Shown: positions 48,450-63,071, counted from the first letter of the stretch. The stretch is 64,000 nt of DNA from Gossypium raimondii (GCF_025698545.1 NC_068569.1:2604001-2668000); one strand, 5' to 3'. Notes: generated from the letters alone by a model not told the origin. Numbers and translations: made by a program.

Positions 48450-48975
48450 CATGTTCTGTCTGTTTTTCTTCCCTCAATTCTCAAATGAGATGAGCATGGG
48501 CTGGTTTGGCTTGTCTCTTGTAAAAGTAGCTAAGTCTGCAATTCTGTATTAACCACCTCAGTTAAGCACTGTCTTTAACCCAAGGATTAATATTCTTTTA
48601 ATCAAACACTAGTAATATAAAAAAATACATATATCAGCTAAGCTAAGCTAAGCTCTACAGTAGCTGGTTCATTATCATACTCCTATCTGTCTTATAATAA
48701 TAACAAAGCTAAGCTAAAATGGAGGGTCCAAAAGAAGTTAAAGTGGATGCAACTGTTTCCAACAGTTGTCAAATGAGTACTTGTTTGTCCCTGTACTTCA
48801 CGACTATTGTATTGTATTTGTATGGAAAGATATCAAAGCTGTTCATGTGAGGAGAAAGGGGCATTACAGAGGAAAGGGAGAGAGTTTTGACCGTTTTTTT
48901 TAAAGGGATAATAGTTGGAGAAGAAACGACATTATCACATATTTTAAGTGTATTAGTAGTACTAAATTAAACCCT

Positions 48976-49259
48976 GGGGGGGGGGGCTTGGCTTGGCTTG
49001 GCTTGCATTTAATTCCCAGGCACTGTTGTTGTATTATAAGAGTGGCAGGTGTTGTACAAAGTAAGTAGAGGACTCTTTGGCACTGTTCAGAGCTGTCCTT
49101 ATCTACCCTGCCAGCTTCAAACACATGCAAAGCAACTTTTTTAAAACATATATTTAAAAAAAATTACTGACCAGAAGTACGGTCCTCACCGTCGCAAGAA
49201 GAGCAAGTTTGGATCGGGATTTTCTTTTTTATTTTTACTTTGTGTGGGGGGGGGGGGGG
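48976..49259. repeat. Two poly-G tracts with a GCTTG mini-repeat
   Basis: A run of 11 G at 48976-48986 is followed by CTTGG/GCTTG repeats (about four units), and a run of 14 G lies at 49246-49259. Long G runs are rare in this AT-rich DNA. Their lengths may be unreliable because of sequencing slippage. Confidence 0.7.
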
Positions 49260-50731
49260 TTATTTAGTGAAAATAATATAGTGAAGAAAATGAATTTTGG
49301 TCTTTAATAATAAGGATGATAAAAGTAAAGCAAAAAAAAACATTAAGTATTCTTTTAGCGATTATACAACAAAAATAAAAATGATCTTTTCAAATTTCAA
49401 ACTTTTCCCACATCTAGGTTTGGTAGAACCCACTTGCATTACTTCACTTTGCTCCCAAAAGTAGTGACTAAGGGAACAATGAGAAATGGGATTTTTTTTT
49501 TAGATATTGGGGTCCTATAATTCAGTGAGGTAATGGAAAAATATTGATGTTCGTGGCAGAAAAATTAGGCACCACTCCACTGTTTTTACTTTTAAAGGTT
49601 CCAGCTTCCCAACTCAAATGTCAAATGTGGGTCAACATGTTACACCTGTAACAATTTTGACAGCTTATTAATATTATGTTCATTCATGTCTACAAAATTC
49701 CAGCAAAGTTTGATACTGAGATTTGCTTGTTTTCTCATTCATTACTCTCTCTGCCACTGTAATTATAAAAGCTTGCAAAAAAACTATTCCCATTATTACT
49801 TACTCAACAATCAATCAAAGTTCACTGTTCCTTCTTAATTTTCAATGTTCAAACTCCATTAATCCAACCCATGTTTGCTTCTATCAAGTCGACGAAACGA
49901 GAGCCACATGGCCCAGTAACTGGAACACCAACTTCTGCTGACTGTTTGGACATTGAGTGCCATTTTGAGACGAACAAAAAGAGGCTTCATTTCTATCAGA
50001 AGTGTAGTCTATGACCGTAGCAGAAGCTTTGATAGACCGACACTAGATTATGCACCATTAAACCAAGCCTGCAACTTGCTTTTTAAAGACAATGACAGTG
50101 TTGGTTTATGCCAAGGAAATGCATACCCCCTTGTCTTCTTGGCTGTACGCAGGCAGATAGATTCAGTGTGTTTTTCCAGGGTATTAGAGCCTTCCATATG
50201 ATATCATATAACAACACATTAGAGGGGTTGGTGTAAATTACAAGATCCGTTTGAGGTTTTGGCCTTTGAAAGATTCCATGATTTTTATCGACAGTGTTTT
50301 CGAATGGATGAGGCTGAGACAAAATGGCATAGCACAAGTAACGAAGAAAAAGAAAAAACATTTCATCTCATTTCCAGCCATTTTCAATTGCACAAAGGTT
50401 GACCTGCATTTGCTTAACTGCCACTCTTCCTGCTAATAAAGTATCTGCTCAATAATTATTCCCTGGCTACAACCTGATCAAACTCCCATTCAAGATATAA
50501 ATACTTCATTAAATTGTTATTATTTTTTCAATTTTCAGGTTGCCAAATGGCATGGGGAGAATTGGGTTGAAGGAAAAATAAATATATATACTTTTACAAA
50601 CCCTATAAAATCCTTTTTCTTTTTCCTTTTTTTCTGCCGATATTGATAAAATAATTTGATATTATACATTGCTTAACTTATGTTCAAGTTACAACACTAC
50701 AATAGCACACCATCTTTGGATGATTGTTGTC
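49260..50731. other. Spacer between the GRF promoter side and the DENN gene 3' end
   Basis: No gene is supported. Short open frames here lack protein-like composition. The last few hundred bases before 50732 are probably 3' UTR of the minus-strand DENN gene. Confidence 0.5.
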
Positions 50732-53700
50732 CTATTCCTTCTGGATAAATGACAGAACAAGATCTGTATGTACAGTAAAGAGTTGTGTGTCCACAAACAG
50801 CTGGGAAATGAAGGGGAGAACTGTCAGTATATTTTCAGCTATACATGCATATATTTGCTATTTTAACATTAAAAATGAAAATGATCATCCTGAAAGACAC
50901 AAAAGATGATGAAAAACAAGAAATGGAGGAAAACAGGGTTCAATATTACTACAATTTAGCCTGAAATCATGAGTGGCAGCTAATATCTAGAGGTCTGATT
51001 AAAGGGACTCACCTTCATAAATGGTCGATCACGACTAGGGAATGAATCAATGAAACTCTCTTTTAAAAGCAACGATACCTGAACAAACAACTTCAGGATC
51101 TTATCTGTTTTTTTTTTGAACAATACATGGTATCACAACAAAAAAAATATAAATATTGCATTATACAAACTCCACCTTTCACCTGCCTGTGAAAGACTTG
51201 TACACACATAATCAACACTAAGCTCAATAAAAATGTTGTCTATGTCACAGGTTGGCCAACACAAAACTATATAATTACGTCTTTTGAAGATATATGGATC
51301 CTTAGAAATTTCCTCAACCAACAGGTAGGCAAAACCCCATAATTTTCTACTAAAAGTAGATTGGAAATGACCTAATTTTGTGCCAAGGATTCCCCACTAG
51401 ACATTTTATGTTGAAATAATAAAAATATGTTTATCAATATATATTCCTATTTCCTTTTGGCTGGTACTACAGGGTCTTTTAACTGATCTTTCTAGAGTAT
51501 TAATGCAATTGATTTCAATACTCACTCATGTCTAGAGCACATACAATATCTATGATAGAAAATCATATTCCTATCGATCAAATAACCCTCACGCTAGTAA
51601 TTTGAATATGGTAACAGCAATATCTATGATAGAAAATTCTAAAATATTCGCATTTGTAGATATGTTGCTTTGCTGAAAAATTCTAGTTCAACGAAACACA
51701 AACCTTATCATTATTGGACTGTACATTTGTAATTGTGTGTGACCGCATGTTAGAGCAAAGAGAATCCAAGTATGATCTTAACACCGCTAAAAAACCTTTG
51801 GCAGCTTCAATCTATGCCATAAAACCACAACAATTAGCAAATCACCGAAATATGACAGTGGCACTTCATTAGATGACCTTGAACAAGTACTTACACACAA
51901 CCCAAAACAGAACAAATAAAAGATGATTCAGTGATTAATATGGATAATTTCCCAAATAAAGAGACATGATAAAATTATAAACTTCAGAATATGGTGGTAC
52001 TCTAGTCCACCCCAAAAAAGATATCATAATATCTAGTTAGACCTCACAATAATCAATGCATGATAGAGATATCAATAAGTTGAAAAAGCAAAACATTAAT
52101 ATCTCTCATATATGTTTTTGTTATCACCACAATGAAGAAAGGCTCAGCTTCTATGAGCCATTCATGGAAGGTAAACAATTCCCTTGTGCAAGAAACAATA
52201 TGAGACAAAGTAATGGTGATGCTCTCTGCACATCAGAAACAATGCCAGACTACAATCTCACCAGTCAAGTTCAATAGTATGCTGCCAGGAAAGGGTTCAT
52301 GTCATCTACAGTTCTATAAAAATGCCAACAATGATTTCTACGGGGTCCGCCTAAATGTCATATGGTGCCCATGTGAACCACACTCATGTTTGAATTGCAT
52401 AAGTTCACTTGATAATTATATGTGAACTTGTTAGTGGTCTTTCAGATTTAGGATTTGCATGGAAAAAGCATAATTAATATTGATGGCAAAAAACCATACC
52501 TGCACATCTGTGCACTCATGTACTGGTCTTTTCCTCCCCAAATAACTTTCACCAACAAGCTTTGCATGATAAGGACTTAAGCATGCAAAGAGCTCCCTAT
52601 GTTGTGGCAGCTGTGGTATTGTGGACGTCTTTATCTATCACACCATGCAATGAGAAAGTTAGAACAGAACAGAAGGGCCCAAATCTTAGCTAAAAGGCAT
52701 CTCAAATGCACAATGGAAACCATGTAATGAAATTTAGCATATAAACTAGTAAGCACTACAAATATGCGAACTAAAAGCAAGCAATTTTTGTCAATTTGGT
52801 TTTCTGTTTGCTAAGCAAGAAAACAGGTTTTTACACGGTGTGATTAACTTCCTCCATTGATCTGAGAAAAATAGAACACATCTATGAGAATTGTCATATT
52901 AAATATATACAGTAGTATAACAGAAGAAGACATCAAACCGCTGAACCATAATTTATCAAGCACACCACCGCAATAGGAAAACAAATAAATAAGGAAATGA
53001 GGAGAAAGTGTAGAAGACAAGTCAAACTTAAACACTTACTTTCAGTAGCAAAAGGAAATAATACTGAAAATATATATTAGAATTTTTAATGAAAAAACAT
53101 TATTATGCCATATGGTAACTCTCTGACTTAGAAAAAAGAACAAGTGTAATTTTCATTATCAAAAAAAAAAAAAAGAATTGCAACGCAATACATTTGAGAG
53201 ATACAAACCTGGTTCTTATTAGCATCGACCAGGATTACATTGGCTAACTTTGACTGCACTTCACTTGTTTTGTTCTTTACACCAACCTAGAGGTGAGTAA
53301 AATTTTATTAGCCAGTACATCAAGGGAAAACAAACACTACTAATGAAAAGCTATGAAGTGTGCATTAATTCTATATCCACCACATGGTCCATTGCAAGCA
53401 ACTTTATGGGGAGATAATTTATTAAAAAAGATCATATTACTTTCTATATGTCAATGATAACTAGAAAGAAATCTCCCCATAAGCTTGACATGAGTATTGT
53501 CATATAAACAAATTCTCACTTAAGGTTTCCATTGGAACTAAATAACTTGAGCATGCCAACATCAAGCCTGTTTTGAAAACTTACTATGTAAGGAACAGGC
53601 GCATCTAAGAAGTCTAGCATATCATCTGGCAAAACCTGCAAATGTTGAAAGTAAGTACAAAAAATATGAACAGTCTAACTATCAATTTAGAAAATCAGAA

Positions 53701-56700
53701 GAGATCGTTCAGAGATTATACCGGCATCAAGAGGCTTTGCCATTGGTATGGCCGGATCAGAGGGACAATTGACAAAACTATAGCAGATAAAATTCCCTGC
53801 AAATAATTTCTAAGCTTAATATAAATGCAGAGATTCTAAATTTCTATCTATCAACAAAAAACAAGGTAATCCATATCATTCAAATATAAGTTATAAACAT
53901 CAAGCCGAAAAACTCAAAAGAATTGAGATGAAGTGTTCTAAATATAAAAATATAAATCCACATCCATGCAAACTCCAAGCAATAATCTAATTATAAAATG
54001 TTCCAGACTAGTGGATGCAACCAGCCCCAGAGGCCACGGAAGGAGAAACACCAGTTTTAAAGTTAGGACTGCATAATTGCAACACATTCATCAGGTTTTA
54101 ACATAAAGATTAGTAGTTGCAACATAGACAATCGGAAAAGACTACACCTACCAAATTTGAACAAACAACCACAATCTGTTTCTCCAGCAATGCTGCTGCA
54201 AAGATTGTTAGCACCTGCGGGATAAGAAAAATCAATTCAGTGAAACTCTCAACAGTCCATACAAGACCAAGCAAGTCAACTCACACAGACAAACACAAAA
54301 ACGAGATAAATGGTATTTGGTAATAAATAAAAGAAGGCTTAAAACATCAGGTCAAGTCTAACAAATGTTACAATTAAAATCAGGGTTGCACTTCAACAGA
54401 AACAATTTTAGATATAACAATACAGTGCCACCATTTCACCACTGGATATATAGACCCACTCGAGAAAGTGTAAAAGAAAATTATGTTATGTTGTTAAAAT
54501 TTCACAACATTAAAGTCCATGAGGAAAAAGAATTTACATGACATCAAAATCAACTAGGAGGAAAACCTAAAACTGCATGTTATGCTTCTCTAAATAAACA
54601 AGGACATATATTTACATGTTCAAGCCGCAGAGATCCACACATGCATGCAACAGCCCACGTTGATAGAGCAGTTGCTTCCTCTTCTGCCAAAAGGGCAGTG
54701 TGTGCCTGATAAAAGCAGACAATGGTGAGATGCAATCGACCCACCAAGTTTCAAATGTGGAGTGCAAGATTATTCCATGCTATGAAACTAATAATCATGG
54801 TTACCTCAGCAAATTCAAGACTTGTACTGCAAGATCTCAAATCAATGGTTGAGCCAGCAATATGCAAAACTTTTTCATCAGGCCTATGATATTCCAGTGG
54901 ATGAAGGTGCTCCAAAGGATGAAACCTAAGTTTTGAACCCCTTTCTGGACAAGGTAACCGATAGTATTCACATAGTATCTGCAATGATCCATGATTGTTC
55001 GCCTGGAAATTGGAGGGAACCACAATTTCTAAGATATCAGGGGGGTAAAACAAAGTGTGGCAAACCATAAGGGTAAGGTTAAAAGCTTAAATTAACTTGA
55101 AGCATTGCCCGTTCAAACCTTGGCCCATTCAAGTATATCAAGGTGATCACTGGAATCCTCCTGGCCAGAAATAGAAGCCTCTTCTGTTTCTGTATCATCA
55201 ACATCACTCCTCAAGTTCCTGTCGTCACAAGGGGAACCTTGAAAACTGCAGACACATAAATACCATAATAAATCAGACAATGAGGACCAAGTCACCTAAC
55301 TCATTTGCAAAGTTGCAGATGTAGAAAACAACAGATAGCATGAATGTGTTACTTTCTGAATTATTAAAAGAATAGCCAAAAGATAAGACTCCTAAATGCA
55401 AATGACCCAAAGCATACTTCAACAAAAACAATATAAAACTTATTCACATATAAACATTCATAGAAATGAACCAGTTAAACAAATCGGAGCACTGCAAAAG
55501 TTATACCTGCAGGAAGATTCAGAACTTTCATACTGATAATAGCGTAGAAATGGCAAAACAGCATTTGGCAAATGTCTTTCTGCTGCTTGCTTATTTGTTG
55601 TGAAATCATCAACATCAGTATCACAATCTTCAGGATCTGCACCACCGGATTCTTTTCCTCTTTTAAACGACTCAGTTTCCAGGTCAACTGGAACAACAGT
55701 ATCATGATTAACAGCTTTGTTTGAGTCAAAGTCACTCTCAAGCATTTGATGCTCCAAGCCATTCCCATCATCATTACCTCCAAGTTTAGAATCTCCTGAA
55801 CTTATCTCAGAGGGTTCGGTCATTGTGTTCTGCATGTCCTCCAGAGCTCCTTGATCTGTTAACACATCATCTATATTTGCTTCATTGCTGTAACTCTCCG
55901 ACAATTCCAAATCTATATCACCAATACTTTTTGTTAACCGTTCCAACCTTTCTTCATCAAAGATGCTGCATGAAAATTTTAAGATGAAAAAGAAGTCATG
56001 AAACCAGTGGAACGAACTAAAACCATGTTGCTAGCATCAAATCCTCAAGATTTCATCCAAAAACCTTATCAAGAGAGACTATCTCCATCAAAGCATGAAT
56101 TTAAAACAATTTTTCGTGTGCTAAAAGCAAATAATAAGTTAACAACAACAATAATAAGTTAACAGGTCTGTAAGTGATCCTCTTTATCATTTGTTGTATC
56201 TGATGTGAAATAAAACACACCTATTCAGAACACCAAAGTGCAATTCAAAAAATGGAAGCCTCGAAAGGATGCAATAACATCTGCGAGTGGTCATCACATA
56301 ACGACTCAGAGACGGGTAGGCAGGTTGTCTATCTGAAATCAAGGAAAGCAATCCAGAGGGCTTCTGTACTATTTCTTCAACTAACACACAGCACCCATAT
56401 AAAGTGGAATTATCAGCAACCTAAAGCAAAAAGGGACAAAATGTCACAAAAAGAAATTTAAAGGTACCATAGTTTACACTGTCATATGGAAATTAGAACA
56501 GAAACAACAAATCAACAGCAAATTAAACTTCTTGTAATCAAATGAAGATATAAAAGAATCAACAAAAAGTGATCACCATTTAATATACACATGAAAGTAC
56601 CACAGGCAGCAATCTAGTGAACTTAAAATCAAAGTATAGCATACAAATGAGTAAAAGATTCAAAATTTACATATATGTCTGTGTGTGTGAATAACAACCA

Positions 56701-59005
56701 TAATAAAAATTAAAGTGAAATCTGTTAGCAGATATTAGCAAAGAACAAGGACTTTGGGATCCAAGACAAATAAGACCAAGTCAGTTCAACAACATTCCAG
56801 AATACATTAGCCTCTATTATCAGTCTAGAACATGAACAAGTCAGATATATTCACATGAGTTCACTTCTCAGTATCAATCTCTGCATCTATAGATATTTAA
56901 AATGGTCATCAACATCCACCGTCAAACTTTGATCATAAAGAAGCAGGTAAGAACTCAAAACAGAAAGCAAAGCTGAAAAAGATATTTCAACAGTAGTCTC
57001 CCAAATAGCATAATATTTCAAAGATTACCTGCAACCGGAATACAAATGACAGGTCACTTTGTTTTAGGTGTTCCTGCAAGAAAAGGATTGTGACATAAAA
57101 ATATTAGCATTTGATGTAATTCAATTTGTACCGTTGGATCTGGGGAGCTCAACTATAAATAAAGTTTTTCCCCTCATTTGCACATTCCATTCAGAGTTAT
57201 TGAATATATTTGAGAGCATTTACTCAAACACCTTATGTGAATTGCTTTCTTGTGGCTTTTTCGGTTCTTTCGTTGCTTCTTCGCTTTATGTTTGCTTCCG
57301 CTTTAGTGCCCTAGAGAATTTCCTTTGTAAATTCTCACTTTATAGAGTTAGGCAGATTTGAAACTAAGTTTCTGCCTAAAGCCACGCGATTTGCGAGACT
57401 AAAGTTCTAGCCCCATGAGATATGCATGTGCTTACATGAGTCTCCGACATTGAAATTGTAATGGAACTAAATGCAGGGGCTAAAGTCAGGTCATATTGCG
57501 TATAGCTACAAGTGCTAGCAATCTGATACCAGTAAAAAAAAAAGGTCTGGTTTACATTGTCGATCAAGTGATAAAAACTGAAATCATGCTGTCTGAAGTA
57601 TTTAGTTAAATAAATTAGAACTCAATAAGACAACTTTTTTTATGATAAATCTCCAAATAAGGATTGTTGAGAAGGTACAAAAGCAAACAGCTCTAGATAA
57701 TCTATCATCAAGATTTTCAAGTTGAAGAGCATTAACATCAGATTTTAGTAAAAATACCTGTGAAAGAAGAATTTCATTCAGCTCACTCATTGAAGGAGTT
57801 TTCTCAACGGCATGAACCTAAAATAGAACAAACTGAATTTAGAAATACCAGCTTAAATGCACATCAATACTGCACATGCATATTTACACAGGAAAGAAAC
57901 AAAATATAAATTGACAAAACCACTCAACTGAGCAACATATTACAGCATGAGTTAAACTCTTATTAGTAAGTCCATTTCACGCTCAACTAAGCACTGCAAA
58001 AAGTAAACAAGTAGAAGAAGAACCATCAGCCAACCTCTATGCCTCCGGGGAAGCAAAATGAAAGAAGATCCTTGTGTTTAAGTGGCAGTGGCTTCTCTGG
58101 GGGATAAACAAATAAAACCTGAAAGTAGAGAACAAAATCAATATCCAAAGACATGATCCCCACCCCAATCCCACCTCCGAAACGCCCTTCAAGATATAAG
58201 GAATCACTTGTTTTATGAAGAACACTCACCTGGGGTTCAAGGTAAGGTTCGACTCGAGAATTATTCTGACAACTTAGAGCACTTCGCAACTTCCCCGAAC
58301 CTTCAGATTGCCTGGTGACATATTGCCTTTGAAGTGCCTGAATATCACAACTAGGAGGAAGTCCAACAACAACCATGCTCTCAAACAACCTTGATGGTCC
58401 TTTAAAAGATCTATGATCCTGCACACTTAAGAACAGAATGTTATGAAAACACTTGGAAATTCTTCGTTATTAGTTAAAAATAATAATGGATATATACAAG
58501 TAAAATATAAGAGGTTTATCAGACATCAAGGTAGGCCTTGCAATAAATATAAATTGAATGTAATTAGACAAGCTGTATTAAAATAACAGCTGCATAAAAA
58601 AAGTTGCATCCCTCAGTAGATACTTGCTGAGAAGAGTCCATACACAGGTACGAGTAACATTAACAAGAAAATGTTCACTTGAATTAAGTACCGTACCAAA
58701 TGTTGCAGCTGAAAGTTTGCCCACTGACGCTTTTGGCTAGTCAGAACTTCCGGATTGTAAGTTCCACGTCTCACTTCAGGGGGTTGCGAGAAGCCTTTTA
58801 ACACTCTTGCAACATGATGCTGTAGCTTCTGAAATTGGCTACCGCTATTCTCATCTTTCAATGAATATACAGCAGATGGTCGGGGAGAATGAACAGCAGT
58901 TGCAGCTGCAGCAGCAGCAGCAACTGCCCTTGCAACATCCTCCTTCGTCGGCATGAAAAAGGATGCAGTCCATCCAGGGCTACCAGAATCTTCACTTTTG
59001 GACAT
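50732..59005 (-). CDS. DENN (AEX-3) domain-containing protein
   Basis: DENN-domain proteins are guanine-nucleotide exchange factors for Rab GTPases in membrane traffic; the plant members of this type are little studied. Eighteen exons, first to last: 59005-58697, 58418-58230, 58118-58035, 57817-57758, 57073-57029, 56420-56221, 55965-55507, 55245-55119, 55002-54805, 54705-54616, 54214-54152, 53796-53722, 53635-53585, 53286-53209, 52634-52500, 51811-51704, 51078-51013 and 50800-50732. They sum to 2406 bases, 801 residues. There is an Ala-rich N-terminus. The uDENN part includes VLFVYPPEKPLPLKHKDLLS and LYGCCVLVEEIVQKP. A long acidic insert follows (about residues 296-490). The cDENN part includes LTIFAAALLEKQIVVVCSNL, IVPLIRPYQWQSLLMP and DDMLDFLDAPVPYIVGV. 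The dDENN tail includes SLLLKESFIDSFPSRDRPFM and ends SFIQKE. A leader intron is likely upstream. Confidence 0.9.
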
Positions 59006-59638
59006 CCTTAAAACTACTCAACTGCTAACATACACAAACAAACAACAAATAAACATAAACAATTGCTAAAACTCATGGAATTCGACTTAAAATACTAGCT
59101 TCATAATTTCCGCTTTTCAAGCAAAAAAGAAAATGACAACCCATCTTTCAATAAATCGTAATCGATCATCTAAAAACATTACCGATCTAATCAACAAATA
59201 CAAGTTGAAGAAAATACTGAAATCGACCTTTGGGCTCAAACAAATTATCCTAATTAAACGTCTATCTCAGTTGAAAAACCCATTCAGTTACTTCCATTCT
59301 ATTTAAAAAAAAATTTACTTCAGTACAACTTACAGCAAGCTTTGAGAATTTTAAAAGTCAGAAGTTGGAACAGATCGATTTTCTTCAATAGAGTAGGACG
59401 CTCCGAAATACAGTAATTTGCACATAGTTTTTTTCATAAACTCGAGCACTCAAGCATAAAAACAAAACCCCTAAATAAATAATCTAAAGAGAAACTGTGA
59501 ATCCATGAAGGTCAGAGCTACAAAGCAACGGCCGTAAAAACAAAGAAAAAAATGTTTTCCAGATAAAGATGGGTACTGAAAGTTAACCTCAATAGAAACT
59601 AAACCCAGAAGAAAATCAAAACCCCAAAAATAACTTAC
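59006..59638 (-). other. 5' UTR and probable leader intron of the DENN gene
   Basis: On the minus strand a strong donor, GGAG|GTAAGTTA, occurs at 59639/59638. Acceptor-like TTAGCAG or TTGAG sites lie just before AAGGATG at the start codon. The leader exon would run from about 59639 to 59775. The interval is AT-rich and non-coding. Confidence 0.5.
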
Positions 59639-59779
59639 CTCCAAAAAAAACGATTTGAAGCTGCCACGAAGGGATTTTTCGTCTTTAAACTTCACAGATC
59701 GATAAATTAGGGGGGAACCCAAAATTAACAAAGAGAGAATGAAAATACTGAGGGTTTTAAGCAGCCGCCATATAAGGAA

Positions 59780-62700
59780 AAAGGAGCTCTCTGCTTGAAG
59801 TCAAAAAAACCTTCGGTTTATTATTTTCTTTTCCTCTTTTTACCAAAGCAAAGAGATAACTGTATTAAGTTTCTGGTAATTAATGAGGGTTTTTAAGAAG
59901 CAATTTTTTTTATAAAAAAACTAATAATAAGAAAAGGTTTTTTTTTCTTCCCTTTTCCTCGTATGCGTCGTAGAAGATGATGATAACAAAATAAATATTA
60001 TAAAAAAAAAAAAAACAGAACCACCAATAAGATGCTCTAAAGCTGCAAACGAATAAAAACGACAACAAACGAAGCAAGGAGACGGTCAGTTTCAGTTCCT
60101 TTGTGTTGCAGTTCTTGTTTTTGTCATGCTGTTTAGGCTTAGTGAAAGCTTACTTAGACAGGCATATTGAGAAATTACTGATAATGAATCCCAGAATAAA
60201 GATTTATTTGGAATATAATCCATTTAATTAAAAGCATCCGATGCATGAAATCTTTTACAATTTAACCATGAGTTTTAAAAAAAAAATTGAAGGTAAACAT
60301 TAATTTTAATTATTAATTAAAAGCATTATTATTAAATTTTATTAAAATTTGAGCGGTAATATGCATATAAATTGTTTTCTTTTGCGCGCAATGCGCCACT
60401 ATAGGAGGGAGAGATTTATTTGTTAGGATTCGTCAGATCAATCTGATATGGCGTTAAATATTGACACGTGGATATTTAACCACGTGTGCGGACAGGATCC
60501 TCGATATACGGTTCGGTGAATGTAGTTGTGGTTTGCCTTTGACTACGTCTTACCGCTCACCTTTATGCCTAGAAAAAGTGGTATCATGAAAAGCTTTGCC
60601 AAAATCAAAATCATACCTCAGCTCTCATAATGAAACAGTTAAAAAGTTCTCATATATATTTTTTACCATATTAAAGTTTGTGTTGTTTTAATATGTATTT
60701 AAAATATTTATTTAACTTTGAAAATAAATATTAATATTTTAAACATTATTTTAGATATGTAACAAAGGTCACCTTCTTCTTAGTTTTTTTTTTTTGAATA
60801 TATTATTATAATATAAAAATACTTTTTCTAAAACCATCTAAATTTAGTCATGTAAATCCTCCCAAGCGTCAAAATATTATATATTCTTAATGGAAGTCTA
60901 ATATTTAAGTGAATTAATAATAATCCAAAATAGATGGACAAGTGATTAGGGGTGGAAGATTATTTTATAAAAACAATAATATGAAGGGTGGCGTAGGGAA
61001 GTAGGCAAATAATTAAGAAGCAAGCATGATAAGGGTTGCCCAAAAGTGTTCCCCTTTGGGTCCTGTGTTTTCTGGTTGTTGTTTTGCTCAGTAGTTGAAA
61101 GACTTGGATTAAGGGTGGGGACCAAAGACAATTTGTATGATGAAAGTTGAAAGCCCACATTTGTGTATGATTGCATCGAATACAACAGACATGAAGGTGT
61201 TGCTGTGGGCACCACCATTTTGCTTTTACTCACTCACTTCCTTGCCCACAAATTTTACCTATCTAAAACCCAGCGAGTTACTCAAGCTATTCTTTAATTT
61301 TTTACCATTAACAACAGCTTTAGGAAGTAAATCAGGGTTAGCAGAAAATCCATTTATCGACAAAGCCACTGAAACTGATTTTTTTAATAATAATAATAAT
61401 TTGAAAGTTGGAGTGAACTTGTCTCTATGTTTAAGTTGATATATTCAATGGCCATTTGATACTCTTGACTGGGTTCATGTTTAAGAAACCCAAAGGCAAC
61501 CAAATAAAGATAAACATTAAACATAAATAATTGAGGTAGTTAGGATTGAGACGGCGTTTATGCGTATCTTTCATTTCTTTTTTTCACTTGCTGACGCAAA
61601 TCGGGTAGGCAGGGTCCATTTCTTATGATTCAACCATCATCTAAAGTCCAAAACCCGTTTGTGAAAATTCCGCAATGAGAAAACGATATGGTGGTATTTT
61701 CTTTATTCAGCCTTGGAAAGTCCTAGTTTCTAGTTTCTACCCACCCATTCTTCTTCTCTTCTATATTTTAAGGAAAATATTAAAATATAAGGAAGAGGGC
61801 GTTGAATTTATTTTGATTGAGGAAAAATAATTGAATAATGAATTTACGTCTTTTGTTGTGTTTTACTAATATTATTAGTATATTTTAGCATTTCTTTTCA
61901 TATTTATATCAATATTTTATTGTTTAATCATTTTATTAAATTAATGTCACTTAGGTCATGAACTTAGTTGTTAAATTACAAAAATAAATTTCGTAATTAA
62001 AATAAATTATATTATTTGATAATATTTTAATTTTTATTTAAAAATTCAATAAAATATACATATAATGATATTTAAACGTGAATTAATTAAACATTTAATT
62101 TACCATTCAAATAAAATTTTATTTTAATATTTTTATCTATTTTAATTTTAATTATGTATATTTTATTATTTTCATCAATTTGATGTTTCTTTTAATATTA
62201 TATTAATTTGTTAATTTCTTTTTAATATTAGCAAAATCTATGATGATTTAGTCCCCATCCCCACTTGAAAACGTGCATACCAGCAGACAAGGCCTGACAT
62301 AAAAAAGGAAAATTCTAATTTTGTTATTTAAAGGAAAAAGAGAAACAAGTGGATTGAAAATAAATAGGAAATTCAACACGCATTTTGCAGCCATTATTAT
62401 CACACCTCTATAGTTACAAAATAGAAAAAATATATATATTCAAAGAATTTCGTCAAACTGTAAATGAAGGCCCCACTTTTAGGTTGTAAATAGGATACCA
62501 TCTCCAATCCAATAATATTGGGCTTGAATTTTAGTTGGAGTCCAGTGTAATGTGATAAGTCCTAAATATAGTTTCACTTTACACGTCGGTTTTAAATTTT
62601 GTACACTCGAAATCATTATAAACTTAATTTTATACCCATTTTATATATTAGAAGTGCATTTCTTTTATAGATAAGATATGCGATTAAATCTGAATTCTCT

Positions 62701-62800
62701 ACTCGTAAAATAAAAACTTTCCATCATCAAATAATTACTCTTATATATTATATTTATAATTTTGTATGCTATTTATTTTATTATGTAACACAATATTATA
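59780..62800. other. AT-rich spacer upstream of the DENN gene
   Basis: The first ~700 bp is the presumed DENN promoter and includes the paired G-boxes at 60464-60487. Beyond that, no gene is supported. Short frames at 60946-61440 have no protein-like pattern. The stretch 61840-62250 is extremely AT-rich. Confidence 0.5.
60464..60487. promoter_or_regulatory. Inverted pair of G-boxes (ABRE-like)
   Basis: ACACGTGG and CCACGTGT form a perfect 8-bp inverted repeat with an 8-bp spacer, each holding CACGTG. They lie about 700 bp upstream of the DENN leader exon. Paired ACGT elements of this kind are known abscisic-acid-responsive elements; function here is inferred. Confidence 0.5.
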
Positions 62801-62810
62801 TTCTCGCCAC

Positions 62811-63071
62811 AAGTGGCGTAAGTTAGAAAATTTTTTGAAGTCGAAATTAAATTATATATTTTTATAATAGTAAAAATATAATTTCATTATTTTAATAGTC
62901 TATATCTTTATGGTTTTTAAAATATTAAATCAATATTTTATTATTTTGGGGGGCTAAAGTGAAATTTTACCGCTACTAATTTAAAATTTTATAAATTATA
63001 AAAGAGTCTAAATAAAAAAAATTCTATTTTAAGGGTGCAGACCCCTATTAGCCCCCTTGGCTCTGTCACTG
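62811..63071 (-). mobile_element. hAT-type MITE, copy 3 (261 bp)
   Basis: The reverse complement begins CAGTGACAGAGCCAAGGGGG and shares CTAATAGGGGTC with copies 1 and 4. Flanking 8-mers CTCGCCAC and CCTGCCAC match at six of eight positions. Its length matches copies 1 and 4. Confidence 0.65.

Noticed and set aside
60946-61439. Opposed open frames of 95 and 100 codons in the last spacer
   Set aside because: No protein-like conservation pattern, no promoter context, and both strands are equally open.
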